In this document: one piece after another, positions 1-5,494 of the stretch
Layout of the letters: each line of letters opens with the position of its first letter
Position numbering within the stretch: the stretch's first letter is position 1
NCBI GenBank assembly: GCA_016875155.1
Contig: VGSD01000069.1
Span: forward strand, 1-10,026
Direction: 5' to 3'
Origin: Deltaproteobacteria bacterium
GTDB lineage: Bacteria > Desulfobacterota > BSN033 > UBA1163
Length of the DNA stretch: 10,026 nt
Program-made: the position numbers and the translations under genes
The notes under the pieces: generated by a model
Database searches by the model: none
What the model saw: the letters and a program-made list of their open reading frames with translations, nothing else
Told to the model about the DNA's origin: nothing

Positions 1-216
1 CTGACACGTAATGTTCGTTTGGTTTTCGACTACTTACGGATGACAGCAAATTCATGCCATGCCCACGCCTGAGAAAGGAGAACAAATTTACCGTGCCCCT
101 TTAAAGAACCTTGGGAAGATGTGATTTTGTTTGTCCCGGAGTGGTTGTTCCCTACCATGTTAGGTTCTATCAACCCAAAGGTTGTTATAGGAAGGTTCAG
201 ATTCGAGAGGATTTTT
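1..216. other. Upstream stretch with no supportable gene
   Basis: I see no gene here. On the plus strand the frame open from base 1 closes at a TGA at 70-72; it could be the last 23 codons of a gene outside the window, but nothing in it is recognisable. On the minus strand a 66-codon TTG-initiated reading frame ends near base 30, but it begins inside the operator/-35 region of the next gene, has no ribosome binding site and matches no family I know. An AAAGGAG at 74-80 leads only to a three-codon frame. The function of this stretch is unknown. Confidence 0.5.
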
Positions 217-230
217 TTGACCCAAGTCAA
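217..230. promoter_or_regulatory. CRP/FNR-family operator, TTGAC-N4-GTCAA
   Basis: The sequence shows a perfect inverted repeat, TTGAC CCAA GTCAA, centred at 223.5, about 60 bases before the start codon of the NnrS-like gene. CRP/FNR-superfamily regulators bind dyads of this spacing. Classical FNR prefers TTGAT-N4-ATCAA. The C/G version is closer to sites described for nitric-oxide or nitrosative-stress members such as HcpR and DNR. NnrS-type genes are known targets of such regulators, so control by NO or low oxygen is a reasonable inference. Which regulator binds cannot be told from the site. Confidence 0.7.
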
Positions 231-245
231 TGAAAATTCTTTAAT
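217..245 (+). promoter_or_regulatory. Sigma70-type promoter overlapping the operator
   Basis: A -35 box TTGACC (217-222) and a -10 box TTTAAT (240-245) are separated by exactly 17 bases. This predicts a start near 252 and a leader of about 40 bases. The -35 is the left half of the CRP/FNR dyad, so a protein bound there would block this promoter. Alternatively, if the dyad is an activator site at the usual -41.5, transcription would start near 265 with TATGGT (253-258) as a weaker -10. The sequence permits both readings. Confidence 0.5.
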
Positions 246-290
246 AAATTATTATGGTTAAATCAAAGACAAAATAAAGGGGTGGTTTTA

Positions 291-2036
291 ATGGGGAAAA
301 GAATCGATCGAAACATGACGGTGAAAGAGGTGCTGGACCAATATCCGGAGACGGCAAAGGTGTTCCAGAAATATAACCTGCTCATCGTAGGAAAATCGTG
401 CGGACCTCATGAACCCATGGCTTTTTTCACAAAGGCCCATGGGGTTGAATATGAGCAATTTGCACAGGAACTTGAGGCAGCTATCTCTGAAAAGCCCGGA
501 AAGATAGAAGCGATTGAGATCGATCCCTCTTTGATTGGCGATACAATCTATCAGAAATTTGTCAAGACAGCACTAATTATCTCTGTCACCACAGGTTGTC
601 TCTATGGGGCGATCAAACTTTTTGAAGCCGGGATGGGAGGTTCTTTCGATGTCCTTTCCAAGAGAGCGATTCAAATGCATGGTTCCAGCCAGTTGGTAGG
701 ATGGGTGGGCCTCTATATCATGGGTTTCTTTTATTTCATCCTCCCTCGTTTGAAAGGGACGACTCTGGTCAGAAGGAAATGGGCAAATCTCAGTTACTAT
801 CTGGTCCTTGCTGGATTGATCATCCGGGCCCTTTTCTATTATGTCGAGGAATCGAATACACCTCTTTATCCATTGATTGCAGGGGTTCTCGATACAGGAG
901 CCGCAGCCATCTTTCTGGTTGTCTGCCTGAGAACCCTCAAACAGAGCACAGAGCCAAAAGGGATTCAGGATAATTTTCTTCTTGCCGGAATGGTATGGTT
1001 TCTGATCAGTGGAATCGTTTACTCCATTCTCAATCTACAGCTCTATCTGGGTCAATTCCCATCAGATAATCCCCTGATCGCAGGCTCTGTGCTCCCCTAC
1101 CTCTTCAGCGCCTGGGTTCATCTCTTTCTCATGGGGTTTGTCTTTAATTTTATCTTTGGCATCTCTGCAAAGACCATGCCTTCTTTTCTGGATACGCCTC
1201 CTGTTCGAGAAGGGTTAATCCGAAAATTCTTTTACATCTACAATATCGGTTTAATCGGATACGTCGTCTCTGCGCTGACCAGAATTCAAGGAATCTATTT
1301 TGTAACCCTTCTGATCATCAGCCATTTTACCTGGTTCTTCATCGGTTCATTGAGGGTTTTCGAAAAGAAAGTGGGAGACCTGGATGATGTTCAGATGGAC
1401 CGGAGCCACGAACGCTTCATCCGTGTGGGTTATGGCTGGCTTGCGGTCTCTCTCGGGATTGCCCTCTTTCAACTGTTCAGTGAAGATCCCTATACGCAAC
1501 ACATGCTGCGCGGGGCAGCCAACCATGGCTATACGGTTGGTTTTGTGAGCATGCTCATGATTGGCTATTCCATGAAGATGCTTCCTGTCTTTACGGGAAA
1601 CCGGATCTGGAGCAATCAACTGACCCAATGGACCTTCTGGCTTTTGAATATCGGGAATGGTGCACGGATCGGATTTGAAATCCTTTCAGCCACCAAAAAC
1701 CCAACTGTCCATCATATTGTTGGATTCACAGGTTTTTTGGAGGTCCTTGCTCTGATCCTTTTTGGAATCAATATCTGGGTGACCATGACAAAAGAGGAGG
1801 CTTACGAAGAGAAGCCCATCGAGGTCTTTACAGGAAACGAAACCGTCTATGCCTTGACCGAACAATTTCCCAGGGTGATCCCGGTTTTGAAAGAGGCGGG
1901 GTTTGAGAAGATTACCAATCCACTTCTTCGAAAGACTCTGGGAAGGGCCATCACTGTGCGGAAGGCCTGTGAGGAGCAGAAGGTTGATTTTAACTCTCTA
2001 AAACCGAAGGTCGAAACCGCCATGGGGAAATTCTAA
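291..2036 (+). CDS. NnrS-like 12-helix membrane protein with DUF1858-type domains at both ends
   Basis: This encodes a 581-residue inner-membrane protein. I chose ATG 291 because AAGGGG (277-282) lies 8 bases upstream; GTG 282 in the same frame lies in that ribosome site. Residues about 5-66 (MTVKEVLDQYPETAKVF, then GKSCGPHE with a single Cys37) resemble the DUF1858/ScdA N-terminal domain. Twelve hydrophobic segments follow between about 90 and 500. They include histidine motifs typical of NnrS and haem-copper-oxidase-like proteins: MHGSSQLVGWVG near 129-140, AWVHLFLMGF, AANHGYTVGF and VHHIVGFTG. Residues about 507-581 (TVYALTEQFPRVIPVL, NPLLRKTLGRAITV) resemble a second DUF1858 domain. NnrS proteins bind haem and copper and protect against nitric oxide; DUF1858-type domains occur in iron-cluster repair proteins. 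A role in NO stress is inferred and fits the upstream operator. A haem-copper oxidase subunit I relative is the alternative. Confidence 0.75.
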   Translation: MGKRIDRNMTVKEVLDQYPETAKVFQKYNLLIVGKSCGPHEPMAFFTKAHGVEYEQFAQELEAAISEKPGKIEAIEIDPSLIGDTIYQKFVKTALIISVTTGCLYGAIKLFEAGMGGSFDVLSKRAIQMHGSSQLVGWVGLYIMGFFYFILPRLKGTTLVRRKWANLSYYLVLAGLIIRALFYYVEESNTPLYPLIAGVLDTGAAAIFLVVCLRTLKQSTEPKGIQDNFLLAGMVWFLISGIVYSILNLQLYLGQFPSDNPLIAGSVLPYLFSAWVHLFLMGFVFNFIFGISAKTMPSFLDTPPVREGLIRKFFYIYNIGLIGYVVSALTRIQGIYFVTLLIISHFTWFFIGSLRVFEKKVGDLDDVQMDRSHERFIRVGYGWLAVSLGIALFQLFSEDPYTQHMLRGAANHGYTVGFVSMLMIGYSMKMLPVFTGNRIWSNQLTQWTFWLLNIGNGARIGFEILSATKNPTVHHIVGFTGFLEVLALILFGINIWVTMTKEEAYEEKPIEVFTGNETVYALTEQFPRVIPVLKEAGFEKITNPLLRKTLGRAITVRKACEEQKVDFNSLKPKVETAMGKF

Positions 2037-2040
2037 ACAG

Positions 2041-2745
2041 CTACCCTCCCATTTTGTCGGTGAGGAGGATGGCTTCGGCGATTTCCCGCATGGTCTTGCG
2101 GCTGTCCATGCTTGCTTTCCTGATTCGTTTAAAAGCCTCGTCTTCACTCAGCCCCTGTCGCCTCATCAGAACCCCTTTAGCCCTTTCAACCAATTTTCGG
2201 ATCTCCAGTTCCTCCTGGATCACCTTTGTTTTCACCATCAGCTCTGTGCTCTCAATACAGATGGCAGCCTGACTAGCAACAGCGGTGAGCATCTCCTTCT
2301 CAGCATCAGTAAATTGATGGGGGTAAGAGGTATAACAGTTGATCACTCCGATCACTTTATCCTTTAGGGCTAGGGGGACGCTGAGCATGGAGACCAAACT
2401 CTCTTTCCTTGCCAACTCTTTCTCTTTATAGCGGGGCTCCTTCAGGACATCTAGAATGGCCAAAGGTTTCTTCGTCTGAGCCACATAACCCACCACGCCC
2501 TCGCCTAATTTGAGGATCCTTTCCTTCAGATATTCCTCGCTCATGGTCTGAGTGGCACGAATTTTAAGAACCTTCTCTTTCTCATCGAGAAGCCAGAGAG
2601 AACAGATCTTCGAGTCCATCACATTGGCAGTCACCGTGACAATCAACTTCAGAATATCGTCAAGATACCGGTCCGAAGAGATTGCCATGCTGATCTCGGT
2701 CAGGGCCTTGATCTGCTGTTTATAGGAGGTCTTTTTATAGAGCAA
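2041..2745 (-). CDS. GAF-ANTAR domain protein, predicted RNA-binding antiterminator
   Basis: Numbered from ATG 2767-2769, the 242-residue form has a GAF domain at about 30-175 (LDDILKLIVTVTANVM, GEGVVGYVAQTKKPLAI, SMLSVPLALKDKVIGVINCY). A short coiled linker and a C-terminal ANTAR domain at about 185-238 follow, with the typical VERAKGVLMRRQGLSEDEAF and REIAEAILL. ANTAR proteins bind paired hexaloop hairpins in nascent RNA and prevent termination, often in nitrogen metabolism. Here a GAF sensor replaces the usual receiver domain; its ligand is unknown. I place the start at TTG 2743-2745: AAAAAGGAG (2754-2762) ends 8 bases before it, and the predicted transcript starts near 2771, which would leave ATG 2769 almost leaderless. 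The ATG start would add 8 residues. The gene is divergent from glnA, which suggests local control of it. Its stop lies 4 bases from that of the NnrS-like gene, with no terminator visible between. Confidence 0.88.
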   Translation of the reverse strand: MLYKKTSYKQQIKALTEISMAISSDRYLDDILKLIVTVTANVMDSKICSLWLLDEKEKVLKIRATQTMSEEYLKERILKLGEGVVGYVAQTKKPLAILDVLKEPRYKEKELARKESLVSMLSVPLALKDKVIGVINCYTSYPHQFTDAEKEMLTAVASQAAICIESTELMVKTKVIQEELEIRKLVERAKGVLMRRQGLSEDEAFKRIRKASMDSRKTMREIAEAILLTDKMGG

Positions 2746-2753
2746 CGGGGTAA

Positions 2754-2762
2754 CTCCTTTTT
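2754..2762 (-). promoter_or_regulatory. Ribosome binding site that decides the GAF-ANTAR start
   Basis: Read on the minus strand this is AAAAAGGAG, an almost ideal Shine-Dalgarno sequence, 8 bases before TTG 2745-2743. It lies inside codons 3-6 of the longer ATG-initiated frame, and no purine-rich site precedes that ATG. I therefore prefer the TTG start. Confidence 0.55.
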
Positions 2763-2777
2763 GAGCCATTTGGACTT

Positions 2778-2806
2778 AATTTACAAAAAAGGTGAACCTT
2801 TGTCAA
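2778..2806 (-). promoter_or_regulatory. Sigma70-type promoter of the GAF-ANTAR gene
   Basis: On the minus strand there is a perfect -35 TTGACA (2806-2801), a 17-base spacer and a -10 TAAATT (2783-2778, four of six consensus bases). Transcription would start near 2771. That gives a leader of about 26 bases to the TTG start but only about 2 bases to the ATG at 2769. Confidence 0.55.
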
Positions 2807-2874
2807 TGCAAGAAACCATTGGGGTTGACCGAAGATGGGAGATTATGCTAAACCTCTTCTATCATTAATTAAGA

Positions 2875-2932
2875 ATAAAGGGTTTTATATGGCGGCAACG
2901 GTAACGATGCCTGTTTCGGTTATCGGTGACGG
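2875..2932 (+). promoter_or_regulatory. Candidate ANTAR-binding tandem hexaloop hairpins in the glnA leader
   Basis: Three consecutive hairpins can be drawn on the plus strand, each with a six-base loop with A at position 1 and G at position 4. H1 (2875-2888) has stem AUAA/UUAU and loop AGGGUU. H2 (2897-2915) has stem AACGGU/GCC-U-GUU with one bulged U and one G-U pair, and loop AACGAU. H3 (2916-2932) has a GUU/GAC core (one G-U pair) extended by C-G and U-G around a bulged G, and loop AUCGGU. A scan by eye of 2770-3094 found no other A1/G4 hexaloop with three or more paired bases. Dual A1/G4 hexaloops are the known ANTAR target. The stems are short and imperfect, and the stretch is also a degenerate CGGTAA-like hexamer repeat, so chance is possible. 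Confidence 0.4.
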
Positions 2933-3016
2933 TTACGTATAAATAAAGATTTAAAAACGTTAACCCTAACCTTCTATAAACGATACGGGCTTCGTAGCCG
3001 TAACCCTGCCACGGGC
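2931..3016 (+). promoter_or_regulatory. Alternative pairings in the glnA leader, possible attenuator
   Basis: GGTTACG (2931-2937), which overlaps the 3' arm of hairpin H3, can pair with CGTTAACC (2958-2965, one bulged T) or perfectly with CGTAACC (2999-3005). A compact hairpin at 2984-3001 has loop TTCGTA and a stem with one bulged G. GCCGT (2997-3001) can pair instead with ACGGGC (3011-3016), followed nine bases on by TATTTT (3025-3030). Mutually exclusive pairings overlapping a protein-binding hairpin are the layout of an attenuator. I see no classical GC-stem plus U-tract terminator, so this remains suggestive. Nothing else was found up to the glnA ribosome site. Confidence 0.3.
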
Positions 3017-3094
3017 CTCTAGAGTATTTTAATCTTGGAAGGCTACCAATATGTCACACAGGATTAGTTTAAATCTTAATCAGAGGGGGATAGT

Positions 3095-4426
3095 ATGGCT
3101 AAACTGGGCAAAAAAGACGTTTTACGGATTGCAAAAGAGAAAAAAGTCAGGTTCGTGAGGCTCTGGTTCTCCGATATCCTCGGCTTTTTGAAGAGCTTTG
3201 CCATCACCGTCCGTGAGCTGGAGGCAGCCCTTGAAGACGGGATGGGATTTGACGGCTCCTCTGTGGCCGGTTTCGCAAGGATTGATGAAAGCGACATGGT
3301 GGCCAAACCGGATCCATCCACCTTCAGGATTTTCCCCTGGAAGGCGAACGACCATGTGGTGGCGGTCATGTTCTGCGATATCCTCCAACCGGATGGAAAG
3401 CCTTACCAGAGCGATCCCCGCTGGGTGTTAAAAAAGAATTTAGAGAGAGCTCACAAGATGGGATACACCTTCAACGTAGGACCGGAGCTGGAGTTCTTCT
3501 TTTTTAAAAACTCTTCGGGCAAACCGGAGTTTCTCGACTCAGGAGGCTATTTCGACTTAACACCCATGGATGTAGCAAGCGATCTACGCAAACAGGCTGT
3601 GACAACTCTGGAAGAGATGGGAGTGCAGGTTGAATACTGCCATCATGAGGCAGCGCCCAGTCAGCATGAGATTGATCTCAGATACAAGGATGCTCTTACG
3701 ATGGCTGACAGTACGATGATTTACCGACTGGTAGTCAAGGAAGTGGCTATCAAGAATAATGTGTACGCCAGTTTCATGCCCAAACCCGTTTTTGGCATCA
3801 ATGGAAGCGGGATGCATACCCATCAGTCACTTTTCAAAGGGAGTAAGAACGCCTTTTTCGATCCAAAAGATGAATACCATCTGTCGACGATAGGTAAATA
3901 TTATATTGCCGGCCTGATGAAGCATGCGCGGGAGATCACCCTGGTCACTAATCAATGGGTGAACTCCTATAAGAGGCTGGTGCCGGGTTACGAAGCGCCC
4001 GTTTATATCTCCTGGGCTCAGAAGAACCGGTCAGACCTCATTCGGATTCCAGTCTACAAGCCCGGAAAGGAACTTGCGACGCGTGTGGAGTACCGGTGTC
4101 CTGACCCTGCCTGTAATCCGTATTTAGCCTTCTCTGTGATGCTGGCGGCCGGGCTGGAGGGGATAGAGAAGAAATATCCTTTAAGAGAGCCAGTGGAGAG
4201 AAATGTGTATGAGATGGACGAGAAAGAAAGGAAGAAGTATCGGATTGAAACCCTGCCGGAGGATCTCTGGGAAGCCATTCAGGTCACTGAGAAAAGCGAT
4301 CTGGTTAGAAAGGCATTAGGAGACGAGGTCTTCTATAAATTTATTGAGAACAAGAAAATGGAATGGGAGCGTTACCGCGCCCGTGTCACAGACTATGAAT
4401 TGGAACAGTACTTTTCGGTTTTATAA
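3095..4426 (+). CDS. glnA: Glutamine synthetase, type I-alpha
   Basis: This enzyme makes glutamine from glutamate, ammonia and ATP in the cytoplasm as a dodecamer. The 443-residue length fits the GSI-alpha class of Bacillus, Thermotoga and archaea. Visible motifs are FDGSS (52-56); metal ligands in VGPELEFF (Glu131, Glu133) and HHEAAPSQHEID (Glu185, Glu192); NGSGMH (236-241, His241); the flap loop NSYKRLVPGYEAP (290-302, Glu300); and RVEYRCPDP from 330. Arg62 in GFARIDESD matches the Bacillus arginine used for glutamine feedback inhibition. The adenylylation context NLYDLPPEE of GSI-beta is replaced by NVYEMDEKER, and the beta-type insertion appears absent, so feedback rather than adenylylation is expected. 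GAGGGGG (3083-3089) lies 5 bases before the ATG. Control by the divergent GAF-ANTAR protein is inferred. Glutamine feeds the purine genes downstream. Confidence 0.96.
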   Translation: MAKLGKKDVLRIAKEKKVRFVRLWFSDILGFLKSFAITVRELEAALEDGMGFDGSSVAGFARIDESDMVAKPDPSTFRIFPWKANDHVVAVMFCDILQPDGKPYQSDPRWVLKKNLERAHKMGYTFNVGPELEFFFFKNSSGKPEFLDSGGYFDLTPMDVASDLRKQAVTTLEEMGVQVEYCHHEAAPSQHEIDLRYKDALTMADSTMIYRLVVKEVAIKNNVYASFMPKPVFGINGSGMHTHQSLFKGSKNAFFDPKDEYHLSTIGKYYIAGLMKHAREITLVTNQWVNSYKRLVPGYEAPVYISWAQKNRSDLIRIPVYKPGKELATRVEYRCPDPACNPYLAFSVMLAAGLEGIEKKYPLREPVERNVYEMDEKERKKYRIETLPEDLWEAIQVTEKSDLVRKALGDEVFYKFIENKKMEWERYRARVTDYELEQYFSVL

Positions 4427-4466
4427 TAGGTATCAATCTTGCTATTTGAAAAAGCTTCATAAAATG

Positions 4467-4519
4467 CCTCCCACCTCAATTTGCCTGTCTTTGACAGGAA
4501 AAAGATTACCAAAGGGAGG
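4467..4519. terminator. Stem-loop after glnA, terminator-like
   Basis: A perfect 6-bp hairpin, CCTGTC TTT GACAGG (4484-4498), sits inside an outer pair CCTCCC (4467-4472) and GGGAGG (4514-4519), 40-95 bases after the glnA stop. It is followed by A's rather than T's on the plus strand, so it is not a textbook terminator in either direction. It could pause transcription or protect the 3' end of the glnA mRNA. Confidence 0.35.
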
Positions 4520-4540
4520 GTATGAAAAAATTGGAATTAG

Positions 4541-4578
4541 CCCCCTCACCCCAACCCTCTCCCACCAGGGGAGAGGGT
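4541..4578 (+). repeat. C-rich palindromic repeat, copy 1
   Basis: A CCCCCTCACCCCA lead-in is followed by a 10-bp perfect hairpin: ACCCTCTCCC (4554-4563), loop ACCAG, GGGAGAGGGT (4569-4578). Related copies lie at 4605-4640 (opposite orientation), 5395-5442 and 7171-7220, all between genes. Translated, such repeats give strings like SPLTPTLSHQGRG that often spoil gene starts. It looks like a REP-type intergenic palindrome; its mobility and function are unknown. Confidence 0.75.
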
Positions 4579-4604
4579 AAACATATTCAAATAAAATAGA
4601 AGTT

Positions 4605-4640
4605 CCCTCCCCCTTAATGGGGGAGGGTGAGGGTGGGGGT
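4605..4640 (-). repeat. C-rich palindromic repeat, copy 2 (inverted relative to copy 1)
   Basis: A 9-bp perfect hairpin, CCCTCCCCC (4605-4613), loop TTAAT, GGGGGAGGG (4619-4627), is followed by TGAGGGTGGGGGT. It is in reverse orientation to the copy 26 bases upstream, so the two form a larger inverted pair like the paired palindromes of BIME-type elements. The rest of the gap, 4641-4711, shows nothing recognisable. Confidence 0.7.
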
Positions 4641-4721
4641 GATTGAGGGAGATTTGGAGTTAGATATTTTAATCAGATATATTTCCCCAGCAAATAAATT
4701 GATACTGTGATGGAGGAACAG

Positions 4722-5363
4722 ATGGACCCAATCAGACAATGGTGGATTGCGGAAAAGGCGAAAAAAACGGTTGAAAAATTGGAGGCTCATGATTTTAAGG
4801 CTGTCTTTGTAAAGGATAAGAAAGAGGCGGTTGAAGAGATATGGAAGTACGTCAACCCCAAACAGAAGATTGGCCTGGGCGGTTCTGTCACCGTCAGGGA
4901 GTTGGGGATTGTGGAGAGGCTCGAAGCCCAGGGAAACGTTCTCCTCAACCACTGGAAACCCGGGCTTCCAGCCGAAGAGATTCTTCAGATTCGTAAGGCA
5001 CAGATGACTTGCGATCTCTTCCTATGCAGCGCCAATGCGATTACCCTGAATGGAGAAGTGGTCAACATAGATGGGGTTGGAAACCGTGTCAATGCCTCGG
5101 TCTTTGGGCCGGGCAAGGTCATCATGGTGGCTGGTTATAATAAGATCGTTGAAGATGTGCAGGAGGCGATCAAAAGAATAAGAAATGTTGCATCCCCGCT
5201 CAATGCGAAGCGACTCAACATTGATGTGCCCTGCGCAAAGATAGGAAAGTGCGTGGACTGTAATTCCCCCAATCGTATCTGCCGGGCCGTTGTCATCCAT
5301 GAGAGAAGACCAACGCTTACGGATATCCTGGTTATTATCGTCGGAGAAGAATTGGGATTTTAA
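4722..5363 (+). CDS. Stand-alone LUD-domain protein (LutC/YkgG-related) with a four-cysteine tail
   Basis: This encodes 213 residues. ATG 4722 is preferred because GGAGG (4712-4716) lies 5 bases before it; upstream GTG 4707 and ATG 4710 have no ribosome site. The LUD domain covers nearly the whole protein, with GLGGSVT (51-57) and [20 protein letters not shown] (103-122), followed by VNASVFGP. These are typical of the former DUF162 family, whose LutB and LutC members take part in lactate oxidation with iron-sulfur partners. No lutA or lutB lies in the window. The C-terminal part has a cysteine set, Cys171-x5-Cys177-x2-Cys180-x6-Cys187 (ending NRICR), which could hold a metal or Fe-S cluster; this is inferred. 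Its place between glnA and purH does not explain its role, and I cannot name a substrate. Confidence 0.85.
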   Translation: MDPIRQWWIAEKAKKTVEKLEAHDFKAVFVKDKKEAVEEIWKYVNPKQKIGLGGSVTVRELGIVERLEAQGNVLLNHWKPGLPAEEILQIRKAQMTCDLFLCSANAITLNGEVVNIDGVGNRVNASVFGPGKVIMVAGYNKIVEDVQEAIKRIRNVASPLNAKRLNIDVPCAKIGKCVDCNSPNRICRAVVIHERRPTLTDILVIIVGEELGF

Positions 5364-5370
5364 TCTATTG

Positions 5371-5476
5371 CGAATTTCGGAATTCGGATTTCGGCCCCTC
5401 ACCCCACCCTCTCCCCAGTGGGGAGAGGGAAAGGGTGAGGGGGAATTCCGCGATCAGCAATCCGCAATCCGAAATT
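5371..5476. repeat. Composite palindrome: heptamer arrays flanking C-rich hairpin, copy 3
   Basis: The core (5395-5442) is a long double-level hairpin. Outer arms CCCCTCACCC (5395-5404) and GGGTGAGGGG (5433-5442) enclose inner arms CCCTCTCCCC (5407-5416) and GGGGAGAGGG (5420-5429) with loop AGT. To the left are three heptamers ATTTCGG-AATTCGG-ATTTCGG (5374-5394). To the right are AATTCCG, CGATCAG, CAATCCG, CAATCCG (5444-5471), the same type inverted, so AATTTCGG (5373-5380) pairs with CCGAAATT (5469-5476). The element fills the gap between the LUD gene and purH and ends just before the purH ribosome site, so a folded RNA here could influence purH expression. Confidence 0.75.
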
Positions 5477-5494
5477 ATAATGGGGGTTAAAGAG

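Noticed and set aside
30..230. Minus-strand 66-codon reading frame
   Set aside because: It starts with TTG inside the operator of the NnrS-like gene, has no ribosome site and no recognisable domain.
2770..3094. Sigma54 promoter for glnA
   Set aside because: I looked for GG-N10-GC elements upstream of glnA and found none in the right arrangement; TTGACC at 2825-2830 also lacks a good -10 partner, so the glnA promoter stays unassigned.
4522..4599. Small frame MKKLELAPSPQPSPTRGEG and onward after GGGAGGG
   Set aside because: Most of it is a translation of the C-rich palindrome, and the purine run is only 1-2 bases from the ATG, too close for a normal ribosome site.
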